Numbered from the stretch's first letter, positions 1 through 11,176 are shown. The stretch is DNA of 64,000 nucleotides from DASQFI01 sp035633215 (GCA_035633215.1 DASQFI010000007.1:1-64000); one strand, 5' to 3'. Notes: generated by a model not told the origin, from the letters alone. Numbers and translations: made by a program.

Positions 1-1358
<1,358 letters not shown>

Positions 1359-1394
1359 AACTTCGAACTTAGCACTTCGAACTTGGAACTTCGG
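1359..1394. repeat. Iterated-word repeat (AACTTCG type) directly after the groEL stop
   Basis: AACTTCGAACTT-like words are iterated about four times, beginning at the base after the groEL TAG. The same word family appears at 30695-30789. It lies between the stop codon and the terminator and has no coding potential. Confidence 0.6.
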
Positions 1395-1412
1395 AGTTCG
1401 GGTTTGAAACAG

Positions 1413-1455
1413 AACGGCCCGGTTGGCGTCCGCCAGCCGGGCCGTTGATCTTTTT
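1413..1455 (+). terminator. Intrinsic terminator of groEL
   Basis: A 16-bp stem (AACGGCCCGGTTGGCG at 1413-1428 against its complement at 1429-1446, one G-T wobble, very short loop) is followed by GATCTTTTT. This is a classical rho-independent terminator oriented for groEL. Confidence 0.85.
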
Positions 1456-1460
1456 GGAGG

Positions 1461-1497
1461 CCTCTGAGCCTTTGAGGCTTTAGGCCTTTGAGCCTTG
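1461..1497. repeat. Iterated-word repeat (GAGCCTTT type) after the tonB-like stop
   Basis: About four copies of the word (G)AGCCTTTGAG/GGCTTTAGG lie immediately 3' of the minus-strand TonB-like gene, whose stop is at 1502-1504. The same word recurs at 7204-7240, 28594-28631 and 37457-37499. Confidence 0.6.
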
Positions 1498-1501
1498 CTT
1501 C

Positions 1502-2347
1502 TCAGTGCAGGCGAAATTCCAGAATGATCGTGACGATGACGGGAATGGGCTTGCCGTCCTTGTCGGTGCCGGGCCGGAAGATCCACTGCTTGGCGGCCGC
1601 GATCGCTTCGAGATCCAGGCCGTACTGCTTGTCGAGGGCCTTGAGAATGCGGACGTCGCCAACGGTGCCGTTCGGCAGCACGACGGCTTCGAGCTCGACG
1701 ACGCCCTGAATCTTGGCGCGCATCGCCTCGCTCGTGTACTTCGGCTGCACGGACCGAATGGGCGCCGGGTTGTTGATGCCCGCACCGGGCCGCATCGCGC
1801 CGCCGCCAAATCCGCCGCCCGTTCCCGGTCCGACGCCGTTGCCCGTGCCCGAGCCGAGGCCGCCGCCGCGTCCGCCGCCGCCGTACTGCGCGTTCGAGAT
1901 CGTGCTCACGCCGCTCGACTGCAGCACGTTCGCCTTGGTCTCGATCGGCGCATTCAGCACCGGGGTGGGTGACGGCGCGACCGGCGGTGGAGGCACCACG
2001 ACCGGCACTGGATCCGGCGCCTTGGCTTTCGGAACTTCGATCTGCTTCTTCGGTGCCGGGGCGGGACTGCCGCCTCCCCCGCCGCCGGGACCTGGATCCT
2101 GTTTGAAAAACACGTTGTAGACCATCGGCATGCTTTCGGCGACGACGGCCGGAGCTTTCAGCAGGATGTAGAACACGGCCACCAGAATCAGGCCGTGGAT
2201 TACGAACGACGTCGCCATGGCGCGCCAGATCTTGCGCTCGTCCGGGCGATCGAAAATCGACTGCGATCCGAGCCATCCCGTGGCGACGACCCCTTTGTTG
2301 GGACCGGGCTCCGGAGCCGGACCGGGCAGCGTGGTAGTGGCGCTCAT
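1502..2347 (-). CDS. TonB family protein (energy transducer-like)
   Basis: Cell-envelope protein of about 281 residues. After a cytoplasmic head (about residues 1-45, starting MSATTTLPG) comes one membrane helix (MATSFVIHGLILVAVFYIL), then a long Pro/Gly-rich periplasmic linker, then a C-terminal TonB domain (roughly residues 190-281, with YTSEAMRAKIQGVVELEAVV and PNGTVGDVRILKALD). TonB proteins pass proton-motive force from ExbB/ExbD to outer-membrane receptors, but many acidobacterial TonB-domain proteins have unknown partners and no ExbBD is nearby. I take the start at 2347 because upstream codons encode no membrane-protein-like sequence. No clear ribosome-binding site is visible. The linker contains long glycine runs. 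Confidence 0.85.
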   Translation of the reverse strand: MSATTTLPGPAPEPGPNKGVVATGWLGSQSIFDRPDERKIWRAMATSFVIHGLILVAVFYILLKAPAVVAESMPMVYNVFFKQDPGPGGGGGGSPAPAPKKQIEVPKAKAPDPVPVVVPPPPVAPSPTPVLNAPIETKANVLQSSGVSTISNAQYGGGGRGGGLGSGTGNGVGPGTGGGFGGGAMRPGAGINNPAPIRSVQPKYTSEAMRAKIQGVVELEAVVLPNGTVGDVRILKALDKQYGLDLEAIAAAKQWIFRPGTDKDGKPIPVIVTIILEFRLH

Positions 2348-2517
2348 CGGAATGGAGGTCTCAAACAGTATACTCACGCACGTCGTATTTCGTTGCCCGT
2401 GCAAGAGAAGTACCCGCGAAAAACGCGCGAAAACGGGTGGTCAGTTCGCGTCCCTTGCTGGTTAAGACGGATCGTGTCATCCGCCGGCCGCACCAGGGTC
2501 CGGCCCCGAGGGCAGTG

Positions 2518-2623
2518 CTAGAGCCGTTCTCACTTTCCTGTAGCGAGCCAATTGGCAGATTCGGCCGAAAGTCTGGCGATTCATGTCAGTTTTTGCTCTA
2601 CGAGGAAGTGAGAACGGCTCTAG
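2518..2623. repeat. Foldback element between tonB-like gene and tatA
   Basis: A 22-base arm at 2518-2539 (CTAGAGCCGTTCTCACTTTC...) pairs with 2603-2623, with one bulged base and a loop of about 63 nt. It fills most of the 319-bp gap between the divergent tonB-like gene and tatA. I see no gene in this gap. Confidence 0.75.
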
Positions 2624-2666
2624 AATTGAAGAGACGCTGGTTCGCAGCGGCAGGAGTCATAACATC

Positions 2667-2825
2667 ATGCGCCTGGGCGTTCCGGAACTCCTCGTCATTC
2701 TCTTCATCATCCTGCTGATCTTCGGGGCCAACCGCGTCCCGCAGCTCATGCGCGGCATCGGGAAAGGCGTCAAGGAATTCAAAGACGCGACCAAAGAACC
2801 GGGTGAAAAGCCCACGAATGGGTAA
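2667..2825 (+). CDS. tatA: Twin-arginine translocase subunit TatA/TatE family
   Basis: A 52-residue membrane protein. The N-terminal helix (MRLGVPELLVILFIILLIFG) is followed by the hinge and amphipathic helix typical of TatA (NRVPQLMRGIGKGVKEFKDA) and a short polar tail. TatA oligomerises in the inner membrane to form the pathway for folded proteins exported by TatC/TatB. ATG at 2667 is chosen because CAGGAG lies about 10 bases upstream and the family starts just before this helix. The tail is shorter than in most TatA proteins. The stop codon lies within a foldback repeat (2816-2892) shared with convergent selB. No tatB or tatC is in the window. Confidence 0.9.
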   Translation: MRLGVPELLVILFIILLIFGANRVPQLMRGIGKGVKEFKDATKEPGEKPTNG

Positions 2826-2892
2826 TCGCTAATGTGCAATTGGTAATTGAGCGTTCTTCAATTACCCATGACTCAATTAGCCATTACCAATG
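2816..2892. repeat. Iterated-word foldback at the convergent tatA/selB 3' ends
   Basis: Words such as GGGTAATTG, GGTAATGGC and GCTAATTGAG are iterated on both sides of a short loop. The left arm (2816-2851) pairs imperfectly (about 75%) with the right arm (2855-2892). The stop codons of tatA (2823-2825) and of convergent selB (2877-2879) both lie inside the arms, so the repeat encodes the last residues of both proteins. It may act as a bidirectional terminator. Confidence 0.7.
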
Positions 2893-4832
2893 ACGATCCT
2901 CTGATCTCCCACCCGCCTCGTCACCCGCTCGCGATCGAGCCACTCCAATAGCGGAATCGCGAACTTCCGCGTCAACCCATACCGTTCCTTGAAGGTCGAG
3001 ACGTCGACTGTAACCGGGCCGCCTGCCGCTCCGGTCGATCCGGCAAGCGCGCGGATGTCCTGCTTCAGCGTGTTCAGCGCGTCGGGATGAAGCACGAGCG
3101 CGTCGAGCCTGACGAGCTGCTTCTCTCGAACGAGCCGGTGCACGATGTCCTGAACGGTGGCGGCAGGCGTCTGCGTCATTCCCGCCAGCGTCGTCAGATC
3201 CGGCGGTTTCAGTCCGGCCGCACGGAGGATTTCGGAGACGCTTTCACGCAGACGCGTGTCTTCCGCTGATACGGCGGGTCGGAAGTCCGCTCGCGACACC
3301 CGGTCCGTGGCCCGAACGACTCCTCGCGACGCGAGGTCTTCGAGAATCGCGTCGAACAGCTCGGGCGCCGCATGCGCGGCGACGCGCTCGCGCAGCGCCT
3401 CGCGCGGCATGCCGCTCTCGAGCGGATGCCCGCTGTGAAACGCCGACAGCGTTTTCTCCATCGTCTGTTCCATCGCTGAAGCGACGGTCCGATCGAACAC
3501 CCTTTGACCCGCGGGGCGCGCGCGGGCCTCGGCCACTTCGCGATCGAGCGCGGCGCGGGCCGAAGCCGGATCCAGACCCGCGCGCCGGACGAGCGCGCCG
3601 ACATTGACGCCGCGCGCGCCAGCGTCGCGAAGAAACACCGCGATCGCCCGCGCGGGATCGGCGAGTTGCGTGAACCGTTCGAGCGCGTCGGCCCGCCGGA
3701 CACCGGCGGCGGACGGTTCGGGATCGAGCACCGTACCCCCGCCAATCGTCACTGGCGGCGAGTACGCGCGGAGGACCACGCGATCGTGGCGCGTCAGGAC
3801 CGCCGGCCGTTCAAGTCTGAGGCGCACGAGGGCGCGGCCGCCCGCTGGCACGGCGATGTTGAGCTGCCCGGGCCGCGCGGGGCTCCACTCGTCGGCAGGC
3901 GCGCGTCGCGTCGCGCAGATCGACACGCGCCCGAGCACTTCGCTCGTGCCGTGATGCACGCGAACGCGCGCGCCGTGTCGCAGCGGCTTTGCGCCGGGCA
4001 GCAGCTCCAGGTCGACATCCACGCGTTTCGTGACCGCGAGCGACTCGGGGCTGGCGAGCGTCACGCCGCGCGAGAGGTGCGCGACCTCAATGCTGCCGAG
4101 GTTCACCGCGACGCGGCCTGGCGCCGTCGCGTCGTGCGCCGGGCGGCCGTGCACCTGCACGCCGCGCACGCGGACCGGCCGGCGTTCCGGCAGCGTCGTC
4201 AGCTCGTCGCCCTCGGCCACGCGGCCCGAGACAATCGTGCCGGTCACCACGGCGCCAAATCCCTTCACGGTGAACGCGCGGTCGATCGGCAGCCGCATGA
4301 CGCCGGCCCGCCCAAGCCGCGCGGGCGCGCCCGCCATCGCGGAGAGCGCCGTCGTCAGCGCCGGCAGCCCCGCACCGGTCCGCGCCGACACCGGAATGAC
4401 CGGCGCGTCGGCAAGGAAACTGCCGGAAACGAGCTCCCGGACCTCGAGGGTGACGAGATCGATCGTGTCCCGATCGACGAGATCACATTTCGTGAGGGCG
4501 ATCACGCCGCGCTCGATCCCGAGCAGCCGGCAGATGTCGAAGTGCTCGCGCGTCTGCGGCATGACACTCTCGTCGGCGGCGATGACGAACAGCACGGCGT
4601 CGATGCCGCCCGCGCCGGCGAGCATCGTCCGCACGAATCGCTCGTGGCCGGGCACGTCCACGAACGAGAGCGTGACGTCAGGTGTGTCGAGGTGGGCGAA
4701 GCCGAGATCGATGGTAATCCCGCGTTCTTGCTCTTCTTTCAGGCGATCCGGATCGGTACCCGTCAGGGCTTTGACGATGGCGCTCTTGCCGTGATCGATG
4801 TGCCCGGCCGTGCCGATCACAATCGACTTCAT
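2877..4832 (-). CDS. selB: Selenocysteine-specific elongation factor SelB
   Basis: A GTPase that delivers selenocysteyl-tRNA to UGA codons marked by a SECIS hairpin. The protein has 651 residues. The N-terminal G domain carries the P loop GHIDHGKS with a second G-motif ERGITIDLGFAHL, the switch-II motif DVPGHERFV and the base-specificity motif TKCD. Translation-factor beta-barrels follow, then C-terminal winged-helix repeats (about residues 380-651) that read the SECIS element. Its ATG overlaps the stop of rnr (ATGA), indicating translational coupling. The last codons and the stop lie in the foldback repeat shared with tatA. selA, selC and selD are not in the window. SelB implies that this organism makes selenoproteins. 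Confidence 0.95.
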   Translation of the reverse strand: MKSIVIGTAGHIDHGKSAIVKALTGTDPDRLKEEQERGITIDLGFAHLDTPDVTLSFVDVPGHERFVRTMLAGAGGIDAVLFVIAADESVMPQTREHFDICRLLGIERGVIALTKCDLVDRDTIDLVTLEVRELVSGSFLADAPVIPVSARTGAGLPALTTALSAMAGAPARLGRAGVMRLPIDRAFTVKGFGAVVTGTIVSGRVAEGDELTTLPERRPVRVRGVQVHGRPAHDATAPGRVAVNLGSIEVAHLSRGVTLASPESLAVTKRVDVDLELLPGAKPLRHGARVRVHHGTSEVLGRVSICATRRAPADEWSPARPGQLNIAVPAGGRALVRLRLERPAVLTRHDRVVLRAYSPPVTIGGGTVLDPEPSAAGVRRADALERFTQLADPARAIAVFLRDAGARGVNVGALVRRAGLDPASARAALDREVAEARARPAGQRVFDRTVASAMEQTMEKTLSAFHSGHPLESGMPREALRERVAAHAAPELFDAILEDLASRGVVRATDRVSRADFRPAVSAEDTRLRESVSEILRAAGLKPPDLTTLAGMTQTPAATVQDIVHRLVREKQLVRLDALVLHPDALNTLKQDIRALAGSTGAAGGPVTVDVSTFKERYGLTRKFAIPLLEWLDRERVTRRVGDQRIVIGNG

Positions 4833-7144
4833 CGACGTCCTCGTCCGCGGAACCTCCCCTTCCCCTTGAAGCGGCCTTTGCCCTTCTGGTCTTTTCCGCG
4901 TCGCTGATGCTGTCCCTGGTCGCCGGTGTCGGGTCTCCCCTGCTTCCTGTCGTCCCGGCCGCCGGGCTTCCGGCTGCGCGTATCCGTCCGGCCTCCCGAT
5001 CGGCGGACGGCCTCGAGAATCTCGGTGAGGCCGAGATCGATCTGGCGCCGTTCAGTATCGACGCGGATCACCTGGACGTTGACGCGATCGCCGAGCCGAT
5101 AGACACGGCCGTTCTTCTCACCGCGGAGGATGTGGGCACGCTCCACGAAGCGGTAGTAGTCGTCGGCCATGGTCGAGACGTGGACCATGCCCTCGACAAA
5201 GTGCTCGACGAGCTCGATGTAGAGGCCGAAGGCACTGACGCCCGTGATGTACCCGTCGAACTCGTCGCCGACCTTGTCCGACATGAAGCGGACTTTCTTC
5301 CACTGGACCAGCTCGCGCTCGGCGTCGTTGGCGCGCCGCTCGCGCTCGGAGGTGTGCCGCGCCACCTCCGGCAGCTCTTCCGTGAGATCGGTCCGACGAT
5401 CCTCGGTCATCGATCGCCGCGACTCGCGCAGCACGCGGTGGACGACGAGATCCGGATACCGGCGGATCGGCGACGTGAAGTGCGTGTACGCGTCGGCCGC
5501 GAGCCCGAAGTGCTCGAGGTTCGAGGGGTCGTAGCGCGCTTTCTGCATCGTCCGCAACATGAGGAAGGCGATCGGCTTCTCTTCCGGCTTGCCGCGAATC
5601 TTCTCGACCAGCCGCTGGAAGTGGCGCGGCTCGAGCGAGTCCCCCGAGCCGGACAGCGAGTACCCGAGCGTCGAGATGAACTCCTCGAAGATCTCCACCT
5701 TGGCCGGGTCCGGATCTTCGTGCACGCGATAGAGCGTCGGCATGCCGCGCTTTTCGAGGTGAGCGGCGACGGTCTCGTTCGCCAGCAGCATGAACTCCTC
5801 GATCAGCCGGTGCGCGACGTTCCGCTCGGCCGCGACGATCGCCTCCACCATCCCCTCGTCGTCGAGGACGATCTGCGACTCCTGGAGATCGAAGTCGATC
5901 GACCCGCGACGCCGGCGGCGGCCGTTCAGGATGCCGAAGAGCTCGTGCATCCGTTCGAACATGGGCACGAGCGGACGGTGGCGCTCCATCACTTCCGGAT
6001 TGCGGTCGGTCAGGATCGCGTTGACGTCGGTGTAGGTCATCCGGGCCTGGCTGCGAATCACCGCGTCGTGCATCTCGTAACGCCCGACGGCGCCGGTCCG
6101 GCGGTCAACTTCCATCAGGCATGACTGCACGAGCCGATCGACGTGCGGATTCAAGCTGCACAAGCCGGTCGACAGCTCTGCCGGAAACATGTGGACCGCG
6201 CGCTCCGGGAAGTAGACCGACGTGCTGCGCTCGTACGCTTCCGCGTCGAGCACGCTGTCTTCGAGCACGTAGTGCGACACGTCCGCGATGTGCACGCCGA
6301 GCCAGAAGTTGCCGCTCGGCAGGCGGTCGATGGAGATGGCGTCGTCGAAATCGCGCGCGTTCTCGCCGTCGATCGTGACGGTGGGCCAGCGCCGGAAATC
6401 CGTTCGATCCTGCGTGTCGCGCTCCTTGACGGACGTGCCGAGCCGGCGGGCTTCGGCAATCGCCGCGTCGCTGTGACGATCCGGCAGGTTGTATTTCTGG
6501 ATGATCACTGCGGTGTCCACACCGGGCTCGTCGAGGCGTCCGAGCACTTCGACGATGCGCCCGAGCGCGGGCCGCGTGGCGGTCGGCCAGCGCGTGATCT
6601 CGGCGGTGACCATCTGCCCGCGCGAGGCGCCTTTCGTCTCGCCCTTGGGAATCTGGACGTCCATGATGATGCGGCGATCGAACGGCACGACGAACCCGAG
6701 CGCGGACCCGTCGAGGTCGTACCTCCCGACAATGCGCTCGGTGCCGCGCTGAAGGATGCGCAGAATCCGCCCTTCGGCGCGGTCGCCGTCGCTCCGGTGC
6801 TCGACGCGCACGACGACGCGATCGCCGTGCATGGCCTGATTGAGGTTGTTGCCGGCGATGTACACGCTGGCCGGGCCGTCGTCGGCTGGCGACTCGGCGT
6901 CGACGAACGCAAAGCCACGCGGATTCGTGGACACGCGGCCGACGATCAGGTTCATCCGATCCGGCAACCCGAATCGATGGCCCCGGATTTCGACCAGCGC
7001 GCCCGACGCCACGAGCGCGCGCACGCGGCGCCGGAACGTCGCCCGTTCCTCACTCGGCACGCGCAGCAGTTGTTGTATTTCCTTGGCGGTCGCCGGATGG
7101 TCGACCCGCTCTCGTATCAATCGAAGAATCTGTTCTTCTGTCAT
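4829..7144 (-). CDS. rnr: Ribonuclease R
   Basis: A 3'-5' processive exoribonuclease of the RNB family, about 771 residues, that degrades structured RNA. The order is an N-terminal winged helix (EQILRLIRERVDHPATAKEI), cold-shock/OB domains, the RNB catalytic domain with the magnesium-binding motif ENARDFDDAIS, an S1 domain (EFDGYITGVSAFGLYIEL) and a very basic Gly/Arg/Lys tail ending FRGRGRR. ATG at 7144 is chosen because the winged helix begins there; upstream codons run into a word repeat. The stop overlaps the selB start by 4 nt, so the two are one operon. Pairing RNase R with SelB is unusual to my knowledge. Confidence 0.96.
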   Translation of the reverse strand: MTEEQILRLIRERVDHPATAKEIQQLLRVPSEERATFRRRVRALVASGALVEIRGHRFGLPDRMNLIVGRVSTNPRGFAFVDAESPADDGPASVYIAGNNLNQAMHGDRVVVRVEHRSDGDRAEGRILRILQRGTERIVGRYDLDGSALGFVVPFDRRIIMDVQIPKGETKGASRGQMVTAEITRWPTATRPALGRIVEVLGRLDEPGVDTAVIIQKYNLPDRHSDAAIAEARRLGTSVKERDTQDRTDFRRWPTVTIDGENARDFDDAISIDRLPSGNFWLGVHIADVSHYVLEDSVLDAEAYERSTSVYFPERAVHMFPAELSTGLCSLNPHVDRLVQSCLMEVDRRTGAVGRYEMHDAVIRSQARMTYTDVNAILTDRNPEVMERHRPLVPMFERMHELFGILNGRRRRRGSIDFDLQESQIVLDDEGMVEAIVAAERNVAHRLIEEFMLLANETVAAHLEKRGMPTLYRVHEDPDPAKVEIFEEFISTLGYSLSGSGDSLEPRHFQRLVEKIRGKPEEKPIAFLMLRTMQKARYDPSNLEHFGLAADAYTHFTSPIRRYPDLVVHRVLRESRRSMTEDRRTDLTEELPEVARHTSERERRANDAERELVQWKKVRFMSDKVGDEFDGYITGVSAFGLYIELVEHFVEGMVHVSTMADDYYRFVERAHILRGEKNGRVYRLGDRVNVQVIRVDTERRQIDLGLTEILEAVRRSGGRTDTRSRKPGGRDDRKQGRPDTGDQGQHQRRGKDQKGKGRFKGKGRFRGRGRR

Positions 7145-7203
7145 CAAACTAAGTCTATCCTTCACAAATATTGAACTTTGCCTGTGCGCGTCCGCGTCTT
7201 TTC

Positions 7204-7240
7204 TTTGAGCCCTTTGAGGCTTTGGGCCTTTGAGCCTTTT
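7204..7240. repeat. Iterated-word repeat (GAGCCTTT type) upstream of rnr
   Basis: The words TTTGAGCC, CTTTGAGG and GGGCCTTTGAGCC are iterated in the divergent gap between rnr and an ECF sigma gene. Unlike most copies it lies 5' of both neighbours. Confidence 0.55.
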
Positions 7241-7281
7241 CGCCCAGCCGAATTTTTGACCCAACCAATCGCCTGCCGGCA

Positions 7282-7929
7282 GTGTCTATTTGGCCAGTGA
7301 CGGCTACCGTCGCCGACTTCCTGAGGGTTGCCCCGCTGGCCGAGATGCCCGTCTCCGAGGGCCGGGATCCGGCCGAGGTCCGCGCGCTGCTCGAGGCGGC
7401 CCGCGCGGGGAGCCGCGAGGCGTTCGGCGAACTGGTCACCCGGCACGAGCGCTCGGTCTTTCGGGTGACCCTGACCGCGCTCGGGAATCGGGACGATGCG
7501 CTCGACGCCGCGCAGGACGCGTTCGTCCTGGCCTGGCGGAAGCTCAGCGGGTTTCGCGGTGAGGCGGCGTTCCGGACCTGGCTGCTGACCATTGCCTGGC
7601 GTAAAGCGCTCGACCATCGTCGCGCGCGGCAGATCGGCTGGCGCCGGAGTGCCGCCATGCCCGAGGAGGTCGATCCCGTCGACGCCCTCGCCTCGGTCGG
7701 CGCTGATCCCGAGCGCACCGCGCTCGCGCGTGACCTGGCCCGGCGTGCTCGCACTCAGATCGCACGGCTTTCTCCCAAGCTCAGGGATGCGCTGCTCCTG
7801 GCCGCCTCGGGCGAATACTCCTACGGCGAAATTGCGGCGATGCTCCGCGTGCCGCTCGGCACCGTCAAGTGGCGTGTCAGCGAAGCCCGACGCATCATCG
7901 GGAACAGGATGAGCACGTGGACCGAGTGA
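7282..7929 (+). CDS. ECF-type RNA polymerase sigma factor
   Basis: An alternative sigma factor of about 215 residues. Region 2 (about residues 38-105) shows REAFGELVTRHERSVFRV and DDALDAAQDAFVLAWR. Region 4 (about 155-210) shows LSPKLRDALLLAASGEYSYGEIAAML with helix-turn-helix sequence VPLGTVKWRVSEAR. ECF factors redirect RNA polymerase to stress or envelope genes. The start is uncertain: GTG at 7282 has no good ribosome-binding site, and ATG at 7345 would remove a non-conserved leader. It overlaps the next gene, which encodes its probable membrane-anchored regulator. Confidence 0.92.
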   Translation: MSIWPVTATVADFLRVAPLAEMPVSEGRDPAEVRALLEAARAGSREAFGELVTRHERSVFRVTLTALGNRDDALDAAQDAFVLAWRKLSGFRGEAAFRTWLLTIAWRKALDHRRARQIGWRRSAAMPEEVDPVDALASVGADPERTALARDLARRARTQIARLSPKLRDALLLAASGEYSYGEIAAMLRVPLGTVKWRVSEARRIIGNRMSTWTE

Positions 7930-8384
7930 TCACCGACGTCGCGCGCGCGATGACGAATGCGGATCCGCCGGGCGGCCTGCGAACGGCCGTACTCAGTCGC
8001 ATCGAGCCTCGCCCGGCGTGGAGGCTCATCTGGATCGTGTCGCCCGTTGCGCTCACGGTCCTCGTCGCGTTGATGATTGGACTTCGCCCCTCAGGGTCGA
8101 AGCCCGAGATGCCGCTGCCGGCGTCACCCGTCGCCGCGACGTCGATTGCCGCGGCCGGACCGGCATCGCCGCTCGTCACCCAGCCGGCGCCAGCTCGCGC
8201 GGCATCACCCAGGCCGACGCCACGATTGAGCGTCCGATCGATCGCGGCGCTGGCCGAGCCGACAACCCTTTCGGCCGAAGACATCCAACCGGACGTGCTC
8301 GACATCCCTCTACTCCGCATGAAACCGATCGTGACCGAGCCGATCGCGATCAAGGCGATCGACGACTCGGGCGCACGACAGTAA
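7917..8384 (+). CDS. Single-pass membrane protein, probable anti-sigma factor
   Basis: About 155 residues. A short cytoplasmic N-terminus (about residues 1-35) is followed by a transmembrane helix (residues 37-56, LIWIVSPVALTVLVALMIGL) and a Pro/Ala-rich periplasmic part. Position, overlap with the ECF sigma gene and topology are what one expects of an anti-sigma factor, but I see no zinc-binding HxxxCxxC motif, so the call rests on context. The start is GTG at 7917 or GTG at 7926, both overlapping the sigma stop. The secreted protein 25 bp downstream may belong to the same response. Confidence 0.65.
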   Translation: MDRVITDVARAMTNADPPGGLRTAVLSRIEPRPAWRLIWIVSPVALTVLVALMIGLRPSGSKPEMPLPASPVAATSIAAAGPASPLVTQPAPARAASPRPTPRLSVRSIAALAEPTTLSAEDIQPDVLDIPLLRMKPIVTEPIAIKAIDDSGARQ

Positions 8385-8409
8385 TCCGACTTTCGTTGAG
8401 AGGATCATC

Positions 8410-9042
8410 ATGCGCAGACTGTCATCCGTTGTCGTCATCCTGGGCACATTCGCTGTGGCAGGACCGGCAGTCGCCCAGCAGACCCCGATCCCGACGCCGT
8501 CGACGTCGAGCCAGCAGACCACGCCTCCGCCCGGCCGACAGAGCCAAACGGTATCCGTCGAGCCAGCGCCGCCGCGCGCGCCGGCCCTGCCGAGCATCAC
8601 GGCCAACGTGAAGCTCGACCTGATCATCACCGACACGTACACGGGCACCCCGGTCAAGAAAACGGTCTCGATGCTGATCCTGAACGGGTCGAACGGCATG
8701 ATCAGAACGGCCAATCGGCTCGCCACCGGATCGAACGTCGGGCTGAACATCGATGCCGCCGCGATGATCCACCAGGGCGGGTTCATTACCGTGCGCGTCA
8801 CGTTCGAGTACACGCCGGCCCAGGTGCCCCCCAACATCAACCCCTCGACTCGCGAGCAAATCGAGGCCATCAGGACTCAGCAGGCGGAGCGTGGGCTCTC
8901 GCCCACGTCCCAGCCGGCCGAGCTCCACGAATCGCTCAGCGTGATTCTTCAGGACGGCAAGCCGCTGCTGGTGTCACAGTCGGCAGATCCGACGACAGAC
9001 CGCAAGGTGACCGTGGAATTGATGGCGACGGTACTCAAATAG
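8410..9042 (+). CDS. Secreted protein of unknown function
   Basis: A 210-residue protein with a clear Sec signal peptide (RLSSVVVILGTFAVAGPAVA, cleavage before QQ), a Pro/Thr/Gln-rich linker (about residues 25-60) and a folded domain beginning ITANVKLDLIITDTYTG, probably beta-rich. I do not recognise the family. It follows the ECF sigma/anti-sigma pair by 25 bp with GAGAGGATC as ribosome-binding site, so it is probably co-transcribed and may be an effector or target of that system. Confidence 0.75.
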   Translation: MRRLSSVVVILGTFAVAGPAVAQQTPIPTPSTSSQQTTPPPGRQSQTVSVEPAPPRAPALPSITANVKLDLIITDTYTGTPVKKTVSMLILNGSNGMIRTANRLATGSNVGLNIDAAAMIHQGGFITVRVTFEYTPAQVPPNINPSTREQIEAIRTQQAERGLSPTSQPAELHESLSVILQDGKPLLVSQSADPTTDRKVTVELMATVLK

Positions 9043-9116
9043 CCTGCGAATGGATCACGACTGGCGGCTTTCGCGTTCGAGTTGAATTGTGAGTCGGGAG
9101 TCTTGCGGGCGGCGTG

Positions 9117-9431
9117 CTAATGAAGTTTCTCAGGCTCGGTCCACACTGAAAGTTTCGTGACGACGTCGAACTGTCGGAGCAGCTGGCCGACGACCTCGCA
9201 CGCATCCTCGCGCTGGCACAGCTGCTCGAGCCGTTCGAGAATGCTCGTCAGCGCTTCCTCCGCCTGCGCGATCGCCATCTCCGAGTAGTACTCGCGCTGG
9301 CGCTCCAGGCACTGGTGATGTTTGCGAAATTCTTCTCGATAGAATTCAGTGAGGCACTGACAGGATGCGCCGAAGAGCGGTCCGGGATGACCAGGGTTGT
9401 CGACGGAGGTCTGACGACTCTTCAAGGCCAT
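9117..9431 (-). CDS. Hypothetical cysteine-containing helical protein
   Basis: A 104-residue protein with no signal peptide. Four or five cysteines (including CQC near residue 25) and long amphipathic helices (YYSEMAIAQAEEALTSILER) are visible. I recognise no family. It lies 43 bp upstream of gatB on the same strand, but transcription runs from gatB toward it, so it may be an operon tail. Amino-acid composition and helical periodicity favour a real gene over a chance frame. Confidence 0.55.
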   Translation of the reverse strand: MALKSRQTSVDNPGHPGPLFGASCQCLTEFYREEFRKHHQCLERQREYYSEMAIAQAEEALTSILERLEQLCQREDACEVVGQLLRQFDVVTKLSVWTEPEKLH

Positions 9432-9473
9432 GCAGCAGGGGTAGATCCAGTGTAGGGATGTCCGGACGTCCTG

Positions 9474-10916
<1,443 letters not shown>

Positions 10917-11038
10917 GGCACCGATATTCTAAGAGCAACCCACTCGTCACCGAAGTACTGGCGCTGTCGCTTCACTACTTCGAACCCGGCCTGGCGGACC
11001 AAAGGCCCATTCCGACTGAGTCGTGCTTTAAGACGACA

Positions 11039-11170
11039 GCGGGCGAAGCCCGCTCAGCGGCACGCAAGAAGTACTCGCTGATCTTGTCCAGCCGTACTTC
11101 TTGGTCTTACCACCCGTACTTCTCAGTCCTTGTCCACCGTACTTGGTGGCCCTTCTCCCAAGTACTTCTG
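11039..11170. repeat. GTACTT repeat array between pckA and gatB
   Basis: Four units, each with (C)CGTACTTCT or AAGTACTTCT, recur about every 22-23 bp (near 11092, 11114, 11137 and 11160). An inverted copy gives a perfect 10-bp stem (11065-11074 with 11094-11103), and a GCGGGC-GAA-GCCCGC hairpin lies just left of it. It sits 3' of pckA and 5' of gatB. The rest of the 260-bp gap shows nothing else. Confidence 0.7.
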
Positions 11171-11176
11171 CGACCC

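Noticed and set aside
2877..4832. Selenoprotein genes with in-frame TGA near selB
   Set aside because: I inspected the neighbouring genes and found no frame interrupted by TGA at a redox motif; selenoproteins must be elsewhere.
3504..4907. Long plus-strand open frame opposite selB, and similar ones opposite rnr, pckA, gatB and the ybbP-like gene
   Set aside because: High-GC antisense shadows with Arg/Ala/His-biased composition and no family motifs.
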